Assembly: GCA_021838765.1 (NCBI GenBank)
Contig: JAKCCY010000120.1
Location: 1 to 8,028 of the forward strand
DNA length: 8,028 nucleotides
Reading direction: 5' to 3'
Source of the DNA: Nitrospirota bacterium
GTDB taxonomy: Bacteria > Nitrospirota_A > Leptospirillia > Leptospirillales > Leptospirillaceae
This document shows, in pieces, positions 1-5,961 of the stretch (the stretch's first letter is position 1; the number at the start of each line of letters is the position of its first letter). Under the pieces are notes generated by a model that made no database searches, had not been told where the DNA came from, and was given only the letters and a program-made list of their open reading frames with translations. Both the position numbers and the translations under genes were made by a program.

Positions 1-1226
1 GATCTCTCCTGAACACCAAGGACACGCCTGATCACCTTGTCCCTTGAAAGCTCGTTTCCGGTAATGTTGATCCGGCGGATATGAACGAGACCGCCCTCGG
101 TGACCGAATAGGTCAGGTCGACGGTCTTGTTCTGGAGATTGGGCACAATCTGCGGTGTCACGATGGCAAACGCATAGCCCTTGTGTCCGTACATCCTTGT
201 CAGGGTGGTGATGTCCTTCTGGAGGACCTTCCTCGAAAAAACCATCGGTGGCTTAAGCTTGACCGCCTTCAGAAGCCGTTTGTTCGAAAAAAGCTTGTTC
301 CCGGAAATCGCGATCGACCCCAGACGGAACTGCTCACCCTCCTGAATGGGAAAAACAATCGTCATGGATTTCCGGTGGTTGGTAAAGACCACCTTCGGCT
401 GACCGACCCCGATGTTGATATAGCCATTGTTCAGGTAGAAATTCCGGAGCCTCTGGATATCCTGATCCGTCTCCGATTTTTTGTAGATCCCCGCATCGGT
501 CCACCATGAGGTCAGGGCGAAATAGGGCTTTGTCTTGACCTGTTTGGCCAGTACGGATGAAGGAAAATGCTTGTTCCCCGAAAAAGTGACCTTTGTGATG
601 CGGGTCTGCCCGCCTTCCTCGATCATGAAAATCAGCTCTCTCTTGTGACGCCCCATACGCTTCAGTACGGGAACGACCTTCGAGTTGTAATATCCGGCGG
701 AACGGTAGGATGCCTTGATCCGCTCGACATTATCGTGAACCTGGCGACCATCGTAAAAAGAGGCAGGCAGGATCGTGACCTTTTTCCGGAGATCGGACGC
801 GCTCTTTGCACTGTTTCCGACGAAAGCGATCTTTTCAATTGTCGGCTCTTCTTTCAGCTTGAAGATGACCCGGACGCCACCTTCAAATCCCTGCACGTAA
901 AGATCGACCTTTTCGAAATACCCTGTGGCATAAAGGCTCTTGAGGTCCGCGTCAAGGGACGCAATGGACAGGACATCGCCAATCTTGGTGTGGACCTTGT
1001 TCCGGATCGTTTCGAAATCGATGCGATGATTCCCGACAAAATCGATTTTTCTCACCAGAATGGGCTTCTCTGTCGAAGCCGCACTCTTTGTGGACGGAGA
1101 GAGTGAAGGTGGCTCCGGCAGGAGACCTGGAGGTTCATCTGCGGCATAAAGGGGATAGAGAGGAACAACACCCATCAAAAATCCGAGGACTATCCATTGT
1201 TTCTGTTTCAGGAAAAAATTACGCAA
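1..1226 (-). CDS. bamA: Outer membrane protein assembly factor BamA, amino-terminal part (carboxyl end off the left edge)
   Basis: BamA is the core of the BAM complex, which folds and inserts beta-barrel proteins into the outer membrane. The 408 visible codons give a signal peptide (residues 1 to about 29: basic start MRNFFLKQKQ, hydrophobic core, cleavage near LYA-AD). A Pro/Ser-rich linker (about 30-57) follows, then five POTRA repeats, each opening with the family pattern of a beta strand and a Gly-Asn turn: VRKIDFVGN (58), IEKIAFVGN (about 130), RITKVTFSGN (about 209), RLGSIAISGN (about 301) and VHIRRINITGN (about 381, cut by the edge). The carboxyl barrel is not in the window. The start is TTG: a TGA stop lies four codons upstream, an AAAGGG lies just before it, and only this start gives a complete signal peptide. 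Family assignment is firm from the POTRA series; the barrel remains unseen. Confidence 0.93.
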   Translation of the reverse strand, partial: MRNFFLKQKQWIVLGFLMGVVPLYPLYAADEPPGLLPEPPSLSPSTKSAASTEKPILVRKIDFVGNHRIDFETIRNKVHTKIGDVLSIASLDADLKSLYATGYFEKVDLYVQGFEGGVRVIFKLKEEPTIEKIAFVGNSAKSASDLRKKVTILPASFYDGRQVHDNVERIKASYRSAGYYNSKVVPVLKRMGRHKRELIFMIEEGGQTRITKVTFSGNKHFPSSVLAKQVKTKPYFALTSWWTDAGIYKKSETDQDIQRLRNFYLNNGYINIGVGQPKVVFTNHRKSMTIVFPIQEGEQFRLGSIAISGNKLFSNKRLLKAVKLKPPMVFSRKVLQKDITTLTRMYGHKGYAFAIVTPQIVPNLQNKTVDLTYSVTEGGLVHIRRINITGNELSRDKVIRRVLGVQER

Positions 1227-1333
1227 TGGACCCTTTCAGTCGAAACTGCCGCAAAAAGACGAAACCCTGTTTGTAATCGAATCATGCCATTATTGACAAG
1301 AAACCGTTAAGATCATATCGAGAAAAGTTTTTT

Positions 1334-1367
1334 TAAAAAAACCCGGCGTCATGGCCCGGTCTTTTCA
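1334..1367 (-). terminator. Probable rho-independent terminator (minus strand)
   Basis: Read on the minus strand, AAAAGACC-G-GGC and GCC-G-GGTTTTTTT pair around a CATGAC loop. The stem has three GC pairs at the loop, one G-G mismatch, then CC/GG and an A/U run, with a U tract of seven. The G-U pair at 1361/1340 forms only in minus-strand RNA, which favours that direction. It sits about 260 bases beyond the cbiC stop and just ahead of bamA, so it would separate the cobalamin transcript from bamA after reading antisense through the tRNA gene. The U tract partly overlaps the stem, so strength is uncertain. Confidence 0.5.
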
Positions 1368-1440
1368 GAGCTTCCCGGAAGAAGTATAGAAAAATACGCA
1401 AAAAACGTCCAACAAAAATATCAGAACAAAAGACAGACCC

Positions 1441-1459
1441 CGGAAACGGATCGTTTCCG
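1441..1459. repeat. Perfect palindrome upstream of the tRNA-Phe promoter
   Basis: CGGAAACG and CGTTTCCG form 8-base arms around a GAT centre. It ends 32 bases before the tRNA -35 box. It could be a DNA site for a dimeric regulator, or, in minus-strand RNA, a hairpin followed by GGGGTCTGTCTTTTG that might help end the cobalamin transcript. The sequence does not decide between these. Confidence 0.45.
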
Positions 1460-1491
1460 CCAGAGTGGAACGCTCAAAACAGCATCGCCTC

Positions 1492-1520
1492 TTGACACAG
1501 TCAATCAATCTCTTTATAGT
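1492..1520 (+). promoter_or_regulatory. Sigma70-type promoter of tRNA-Phe
   Basis: A perfect -35 box TTGACA (1492-1497) and a -10 box TATAGT (1515-1520) are separated by exactly 17 bases. The tRNA 5' end is 11 bases beyond the -10 box, so transcription would begin only a few bases before the mature end. The stretch between -10 and the tRNA is C-rich (CACCCCCCGT), the kind of GC-rich discriminator found at stable-RNA promoters under stringent control; that regulation is inferred. Confidence 0.8.
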
Positions 1521-1530
1521 CACCCCCCGT

Positions 1531-1606
1531 GCCGAGGTAGCTCAGTCGGTAGAGCAGAGGCCTGAAAAGCCTCGTGTCGGCAGTTCGATTCTGCCCCTCG
1601 GCACCA
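1531..1606 (+). tRNA. tRNA-Phe (anticodon GAA)
   Basis: A complete cloverleaf can be drawn. The acceptor stem GCCGAGG (1531-1537) pairs with CCTCGGC (1596-1602), followed by discriminator A and an encoded CCA end. The anticodon stem GAGGC/GCCTC (1557-1561 with 1569-1573) encloses the loop CTGAAAA, giving anticodon GAA at 1564-1566. The T stem GGCAG/CTGCC surrounds TTCGATT. The D arm contains AGCTCAGTCGGTAGAGC. The gene is 76 bases including CCA. A run of six T at 1613-1618 follows closely and may end transcription. It converges on cbiC, whose stop lies only 18 bases beyond the tRNA end. Confidence 0.97.
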
Positions 1607-1624
1607 TCCCCCTTTTTTCCTGTT

Positions 1625-2614
1625 TCACTTCACCTTCCCCAATCTCAAAAGTGCATTGGTTATGGCAACAGCAACGGTAGAGCCCCCTTTCGGTCCCCGT
1701 GTCACGATCCAGGGCACTTCGCTGACCCTCGAGAGAAGCTCCTTTGACTCTGATGCGCCGACAAACCCGACAGGAACGCCAACGATCCCGGCAGGACGCA
1801 CACCCTCTTCCCTGATCAGCCGGACCACCTCAAAAAGGGCGGTGGGAGCATTCCCGACAACAACCACAGCCCCCTCCATCGCCTGTTTTGCCTTTCTCAT
1901 GGCCATTGTTGACCGGGTAAGCCCCAGGCGAGTGGCCTCATCTCTCACATCAGGATCTGAAACATGGCAAAAGACGGTGTTTCCGTTGGCGGAAAGATGT
2001 GGCTTCGACAAACCGGACTCGACCATCTGCACATCAACAATAATCCGGCACCCTCCTGAAAGAGCCTGAACGATGCTGTCGAGCGCCTTTTCATGGGCAT
2101 CCATGATATCGGCCATCTCATAGTCGGCCGCGGCATGGATAGCCCTTCTGACCACCTGGTGCCAGCGGCTCTCGAGTCCGTAGCCCGAGAGGGTTTCATC
2201 GATGATCCGGAAGCTCTCCTCCTCGATCTTTTCCGGCAGGAGAATGACCGGACGGAGATCCTCCTCCGATGGGGCAAAGGTCCTGCGGACTTTTTCGGAC
2301 ATGGCCCTGATAAAGGGCTGTGTATCGATAAATCCGAAAATGTGCCGGATATCGAGATGCTCCGGCTTGATATCCGCAATCATCCTGTCAAAGGACTCGA
2401 TGACCCTGGCCGCATCCTCGTCCATCGTCAGAACGGCAAGCTGGGAGATTCCGGTTCGGGAGAGGGTCTCCAGAAAATCCTGGACAGGAGCGATTCCTTC
2501 CTCAAGAGCGATCGCGGCCGATACAGGGTGCCCTCCATGACGGGAAAGCTGATTTCTGATCCCTTCAAGGTGATTCCTTCTGATCTGGCTTAAAACAACA
2601 ACGGCTGGCTTCAA
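1625..2614 (-). CDS. cbiC: Precorrin-8X methylmutase CbiC with a CbiX-like amino-terminal domain
   Basis: CbiC/CobH moves the methyl group from C-11 to C-12 of (cobalt-)precorrin-8, giving (cob)hydrogenobyrinate. The methylmutase domain fills residues about 125-326. It shows the RRAIHAAADYEMAD motif with catalytic His160, then VVVGNAPTALFEV (251-263), PAGIVGVPVGFVGASESKE (274-292) and TRGPKGGSTVAVA (305-317), all family landmarks. The protein has 329 residues, against roughly 210 for stand-alone CbiC. The extra residues 1-120 resemble one half of a CbiX/CbiK-type chelatase (ALEEGIAPVQDFLETL then a G..QLAVL strand), but the two expected metal-binding histidines are not there. The start is TTG with GAGGAG five bases ahead. 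It is last in the cluster, 27 bases after cbiA. The CbiC call is firm; the CbiX kinship of the extension is inference. Confidence 0.93.
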   Translation of the reverse strand: MKPAVVVLSQIRRNHLEGIRNQLSRHGGHPVSAAIALEEGIAPVQDFLETLSRTGISQLAVLTMDEDAARVIESFDRMIADIKPEHLDIRHIFGFIDTQPFIRAMSEKVRRTFAPSEEDLRPVILLPEKIEEESFRIIDETLSGYGLESRWHQVVRRAIHAAADYEMADIMDAHEKALDSIVQALSGGCRIIVDVQMVESGLSKPHLSANGNTVFCHVSDPDVRDEATRLGLTRSTMAMRKAKQAMEGAVVVVGNAPTALFEVVRLIREEGVRPAGIVGVPVGFVGASESKELLSRVSEVPWIVTRGPKGGSTVAVAITNALLRLGKVK

Positions 2615-2641
2615 GTTTTCTCCTCTGTTCGGACTGATCGT

Positions 2642-4087
2642 TTACAAGTTCTCATCGAAAGAGGTGGCCCGGGCTTTCTTCGCCGACTGTCTGGCGAGGC
2701 TTGCCACCAGCGAAGCCGCATACTCCCGATTGGAAGGGAAATACAGATGGAGATAGGACCCGATGGTATTGCCGGCCATCATCCCCTCATCTTCGACTCC
2801 TCTCAAGAAGGCCGGAGACAGGGGGACCTCTTCCGATAAATCCTTCTGCAAAAAACTATAGTGGAAAATATGGCCTCGAACAAATCCCGTCGCCTCGGAA
2901 AAAGGTCCGCTCCCCGGATGGGAAACTTCGGCATACCCCAATCGGCGGAGCTTTTCCCCCATGAGAAAACGGACGGGGAAAAGACCCACAAAATCATGGA
3001 GCTCCGAATCGTCTTCCCTGTTTTTGGGACCCATCGTCAGATAGAGGAACCCTCCGCATTCACCGACAACCGGAGCGCCGGTTGCGGAAAATGCCCGGAC
3101 AGACTCCTTCATCGACTGATTTCGGGACAACTCTTCTGCATAAAGCTCCGGATATCCTCCTCCGAAGAACAGGCCATCCAGGTCTTCGGGAAGAAAAGGA
3201 TCTTCCATCGGCGAAAAAGGCACTGGAAGGACACCCAGTTCAAGGAGCATCTCCATGTTTTCCGGATAATAGAAACAGAAGGCCCGATCCATGGCAACGC
3301 CGAGACGATACCTGGGGAGAATGGCGTTCGGGCTCCGGTGGACTGCCCTGAAAAAGGGAGCTTCCCCCGGAAGAACCCCGGGAGAGGACTCCTGCCGGGA
3401 GAAGTTCGGCTCAATCAATTCCCATGAAAACCCCGGAAGAACCTTTGTGTCGAGCGTTTCCAGGAAACGTTCGAGGAATCCGCTCCTGGAAAGCTCCCCG
3501 GCTCCGACAAGTCCCAGATGGCGCTCCGGCAGCGCAAGGGCCTGATCTCTCTCTATCGTTCCCAGAAGCGGGGGCAAGCCCTCTCTTTCGAGAGCCTCCC
3601 TCAGGATATCCCCGTGTCGTTTCGATCCGGTAAAGGTCGCGATCACACCCAGGATCGCAAGTTCCGGATCATGAGCAAGCACGCCCTTGACCAGAGCCGA
3701 AACCGTTTCGGCCAACCCCTTCGCATTGATCACCAGAATGACCGGGAGCCCCAGTGTTCGGGCAATATCCGATGTGGCAGTCTTTTTGGCCTCTCCGTCA
3801 AAGAGTCCCATCACACCTTCAACCACCCCGCCAGACCTTCCCTCGACAAAGCGTCCATAGCGTTTCCCGAGCTCGTCTCCCGAAAGAAAGTACATGTCCA
3901 GGTTGTAGGAAGGGCCGGAGACAACCGCTTCATGAAAGCGGGGATCGATAAAATCCGGCCCGCACTTCATGGGAGCAACATCAAACCCCCTGGATGAAAG
4001 ACCCCGCAGAAGGGCCATGGTGGCAACCGTTTTTCCTGATCCGGAGGAAAGACCGGCAACAACGACTCCTTTGGGCCGCTCAGACAT
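2642..4087 (-). CDS. cbiA: Cobyrinic acid a,c-diamide synthase CbiA
   Basis: CbiA amidates the a and c carboxylates of cobyrinic acid, using ATP and glutamine, in cytoplasmic B12 synthesis. Residues 1-200 form the ATP-dependent synthetase domain: P-loop GLSSGSGKT (12-20), KCGPDFIDP (41-49), NLDMY (62-66) and VVEGVMGLFDG (88-98). Residues about 260-460 form the class I glutamine amidotransferase-like domain: RLGVAMDRAFCFYYPEN (261-277), FFGGGYPEL (307-315), the nucleophile Cys344 in GECGG, GHIFHYS (405-411) and GSYLHLYF (443-450) with the likely catalytic His447. At 481 residues it is about the usual size. The ATG start overlaps the end of the cobC-like gene by 8 bases (ATGTCTGA), indicating translational coupling. 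HgB (CobB) of the aerobic pathway has the same fold; the cbi name is chosen for length and neighbours. Confidence 0.95.
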   Translation of the reverse strand: MSERPKGVVVAGLSSGSGKTVATMALLRGLSSRGFDVAPMKCGPDFIDPRFHEAVVSGPSYNLDMYFLSGDELGKRYGRFVEGRSGGVVEGVMGLFDGEAKKTATSDIARTLGLPVILVINAKGLAETVSALVKGVLAHDPELAILGVIATFTGSKRHGDILREALEREGLPPLLGTIERDQALALPERHLGLVGAGELSRSGFLERFLETLDTKVLPGFSWELIEPNFSRQESSPGVLPGEAPFFRAVHRSPNAILPRYRLGVAMDRAFCFYYPENMEMLLELGVLPVPFSPMEDPFLPEDLDGLFFGGGYPELYAEELSRNQSMKESVRAFSATGAPVVGECGGFLYLTMGPKNREDDSELHDFVGLFPVRFLMGEKLRRLGYAEVSHPGSGPFSEATGFVRGHIFHYSFLQKDLSEEVPLSPAFLRGVEDEGMMAGNTIGSYLHLYFPSNREYAASLVASLARQSAKKARATSFDENL

Positions 4088-4739
4088 TGCCGTTTCCCAG
4101 GATGCTTTCCGGGGTCTGGTTCATGGCCATGAGACAGGGCGGATGATCCTTGTAGAGATCGATGATATTGTGTGCGGCATGCTCTTGAGAAAATCTGAAA
4201 TAGGAATGGATCGGGAGGCCGAGGACATGGAGGATCAGAACCCTGTTCGTTCCGCTGTGGCAAACCATCATGATCTCTTTTCCGAACCCTGCCTTTTGAA
4301 TCACTTCATCAAACCCCAGAAGGACCCTCTCCGAGAACCCCAACAGACTTTCCCCGCCATCAGGCGCAAAAGAGGGATCGACCTCAAGCCATCGCTTGTA
4401 ACCTTCCGGGTCCCTTCCGGCAATCTCCTCACGGGTCAGCCCCTCCCAGGATCCAAAGCGCCTTTCGGAGAGGCTCTCAAGGGCCAGCACCTCCCCCTGG
4501 CGGCCGGATTTGACGAGGGAAAGGCTCTCTTGCGTTCTCGACAAGGTGCTTGAAACAAAGAAGCTTGCCGGAAGATCTCTGAGGTGATTCCCCCAAAAAC
4601 CCATCTGGCGCCGGCCTTTCTCCGAGAGTTTGACATCGGTTGAACCGTTGATCAGGCTTTTTTCGGAGTTTTCGAGATGGCCATGTCTGAACAGATGGAT
4701 TCGCAGGCGATCAGGAACCTGGGCGGGAGACCTGGACAA
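4080..4739 (-). CDS. cobC: Histidine phosphatase, probable alpha-ribazole phosphatase (CobC-like)
   Basis: This is a member of the phosphoglycerate-mutase-like histidine phosphatase family. It shows the catalytic RHG (residues 18-20, phospho-accepting His19), the phosphate-binding Arg68 in SSTLSRTQES, the acid Glu92 in LSERRFGSWEG and the second histidine in CHSGTNR (His161). About 219 residues is normal. CobC removes the 5' phosphate from alpha-ribazole phosphate or adenosylcobalamin phosphate in nucleotide-loop assembly. That role is inferred from the overlap with cbiA; the family includes many other phosphatases. I prefer the TTG at 4739 over the TTG at 4745 because GGAG at 4751-4748 is 8 bases ahead of the former but only 2 ahead of the latter. 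First gene of the cobalamin cluster, with a promoter candidate about 80 bases upstream. Confidence 0.85.
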   Translation of the reverse strand: MSRSPAQVPDRLRIHLFRHGHLENSEKSLINGSTDVKLSEKGRRQMGFWGNHLRDLPASFFVSSTLSRTQESLSLVKSGRQGEVLALESLSERRFGSWEGLTREEIAGRDPEGYKRWLEVDPSFAPDGGESLLGFSERVLLGFDEVIQKAGFGKEIMMVCHSGTNRVLILHVLGLPIHSYFRFSQEHAAHNIIDLYKDHPPCLMAMNQTPESILGNGNV

Positions 4740-4747
4740 CGTCAAAA

Positions 4748-4751
4748 CTCC
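4748..4751 (-). promoter_or_regulatory. Ribosome binding site deciding the cobC start
   Basis: GGAG on the minus strand lies 8 bases before the TTG at 4739 and 2 bases before the TTG at 4745. The spacing supports the inner TTG as the start. Confidence 0.6.
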
Positions 4752-4819
4752 AACATTAAAGAGAATAAAGAGATCTTGGCCGGTCCATCAAAAGACTATC
4801 GACGGAATTTTCGGGGAGG

Positions 4820-4828
4820 ATTATACCA
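4820..4828 (-). promoter_or_regulatory. Extended -10 promoter candidate for the cobalamin cluster
   Basis: On the minus strand TGG-TATAAT gives a perfect -10 hexamer with the TG extension; no good -35 hexamer is present (CCTTTC at 17 bases). Transcription would begin near 4813, giving a leader of about 75 bases before cobC. That leader is too short for a cobalamin riboswitch and shows no B12 box. It lies in the 150-base gap between the toroid gene and cobC, so the cluster probably has its own start. Confidence 0.6.
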
Positions 4829-4889
4829 CAATACCAAACCCGGAAAGGAAGTGTTTTCCAGAAAAGGAACTCCCCGTCAGAGCAAATGT

Positions 4890-5816
4890 TCAGTATTCCT
4901 GAAGACTCCACCAGAGGTTTCCGGGAAACAGCTTTTCGGAGCAGCCTCCCCCTTCCGGCAAAAGGTCCAGGATCAGAAGTGCCTGGGCGGTTGAGAGAAG
5001 ATCCGGAACGGCTCCCGGTATGCGTCCGAACCCTCCGGACACACTCAGGGAATCCTGAACCCATTCCAGAACAGATCCTGAGAATGATACGCCGGCCCCT
5101 GTCTTCACATCGTGAAGAACCCCGCAGGCAATCACGGCCATGTCCGTTGCCGTCGATCCCGGGACCAGGACATAGCCCGCAAGACGGTTTTCAAACAAGG
5201 ATCGATTACAGGATGGGACCATCTGCCCGGGATACCAGCCAGAGATATTCATCTCCCATCGATAGAACAGCTCGATCAAGGTCTTTTCGGAATCATGAAA
5301 AAAAACGCCGGGAGAGGGTCTTTCTCCCGTCCATCCGGAAAGGTCTCCCAGACGATTCCAGGCAATCAGGCTCGACAGAGATCCTGAACAGACACATTTC
5401 TTCTCATTGTTCGCCTTCTGCTCATGAAGAAAGTGCCTCGTTGTCCTTTTTAAAAAAGCAAAAATCAAAAGACGATCTTCTTCTGAAAGCCGGTCGCCCA
5501 TCAGGCGAAGGGATGCGCATAAATGCCAGACCCCGACAATATCTTCAAAAGAAAGTTCCAGGAGGAGTCTTTCCCTGAGCCATCTGCGGGTTTTCTCATC
5601 GGACCGCCATTTTTTTTGTTCAGGATTGTCAAGAAGGGAAAGAGCAAGAAGGGCGGCATGGGTATCGAGCGTTGACGGTGCTTGAGACCCCCATGATTTG
5701 AAATAGCAAAAGCCACCCGTTTCGAGACGCCGCCCATCAATATAGTCAAGGACTTTTCTCCCGATCTCCGGCAGGCGGAACTCATTTTCAAACCCCTGCC
5801 TCAAGGTCTTCTCCAT
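4890..5816 (-). CDS. Alpha/alpha-toroid protein related to prenyltransferase/squalene-cyclase repeats, function unknown
   Basis: The 308-residue soluble protein has no signal peptide or membrane segment. It shows two copies of the repeat signature seen in terpene-cyclase and protein-prenyltransferase barrels: GGFCYFKSWG...STLDTHAALLALSLL (34-62) and GGFGRIPGA...LLSTAQALLILDLL (261-286). Weaker helical segments lie between them (for example IVGVWHLCASLRLMG, 93-107, and GSTATDMAVIACGVL, 220-234). I see no DxDD cyclase acid motif and cannot identify the zinc ligands of prenyltransferases with confidence, so catalysis is unproven. The start is ATG at 5816, with GGAGG six bases ahead; a TTG directly before it is too close to that site. 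It is 150 bases upstream of the cobC-like gene on the same strand and divergent from the aldo/keto reductase. A link to B12 rests on position only. Confidence 0.75.
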   Translation of the reverse strand: MEKTLRQGFENEFRLPEIGRKVLDYIDGRRLETGGFCYFKSWGSQAPSTLDTHAALLALSLLDNPEQKKWRSDEKTRRWLRERLLLELSFEDIVGVWHLCASLRLMGDRLSEEDRLLIFAFLKRTTRHFLHEQKANNEKKCVCSGSLSSLIAWNRLGDLSGWTGERPSPGVFFHDSEKTLIELFYRWEMNISGWYPGQMVPSCNRSLFENRLAGYVLVPGSTATDMAVIACGVLHDVKTGAGVSFSGSVLEWVQDSLSVSGGFGRIPGAVPDLLSTAQALLILDLLPEGGGCSEKLFPGNLWWSLQEY

Positions 5817-5822
5817 CAAAGT

Positions 5823-5827
5823 CCTCC
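5823..5827 (-). promoter_or_regulatory. Ribosome binding site deciding the toroid gene start
   Basis: GGAGG on the minus strand is six bases from the ATG at 5816 and three from the adjacent TTG at 5819, favouring ATG. Confidence 0.65.
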
Positions 5828-5879
5828 CAATACGAGCATCAAAAGTCAGGGGGCCAAACGATCAGGAATGACCACCGGC

Positions 5880-5908
5880 TTGCCCTCAAAATCTGGAATT
5901 GCTAGGAT
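5880..5908 (+). promoter_or_regulatory. Promoter candidate for the aldo/keto reductase
   Basis: A -35 box TTGCCC (5880-5885) and a -10 box TAGGAT (5903-5908) are separated by 17 bases, and the -10 is preceded by TGC, an extended -10. The start of transcription would be near 5915, leaving a leader of about 47 bases. No comparably good promoter for the divergent toroid gene was found in the same 145 bases. Confidence 0.5.
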
Positions 5909-5961
5909 AATGCACTGAAAAAAACATTTTTTCCATTGAAGTTGAACAAGGAGTCCTCCTG

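Larger units (their letters stand above)
1227..1530. other. Non-coding region between bamA and tRNA-Phe
   Basis: No convincing coding frame exists on either strand. The region holds a probable minus-strand terminator (1334-1367), a palindrome (1441-1459) and the tRNA promoter (1492-1520). The bamA promoter should lie between the terminator and 1226. Candidates on the minus strand are a TATGAT at 1317-1312 without a good -35, and a TTGTCA (about 1297-1292) followed 17 bases later by the poor box TTACAA. Neither is strong enough to call. Confidence 0.6.

Noticed and set aside
81..1106. Two long plus-strand open frames (81-509 and 567-1106)
   Set aside because: They lie antisense to the POTRA-coding region of bamA, which has clear family motifs; the plus-strand translations show no recognisable domain.
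1465..1680. Plus-strand open frame of 71 codons spanning the tRNA
   Set aside because: It runs straight through tRNA-Phe and into the cbiC 3' end; no ribosome binding site or domain.
4740..4889. Possible cobalamin riboswitch before cobC
   Set aside because: The gap is too short and lacks a B12 box or the expected multi-helix layout.
5816..5839. Seven-residue leader peptide (MLVLGGL) whose TGA overlaps the toroid gene ATG on the minus strand
   Set aside because: The stop-start TGATG overlap is attractive, but the ATG at 5839 has no ribosome binding site and the frame is too short to separate from chance.
5917..5933. A/T palindrome GAAAAAA-ACA-TTTTTTC in the aldo/keto reductase leader
   Set aside because: It has almost no GC pairs and lies before the gene, so it is unlikely to terminate; probably a simple A/T tract.
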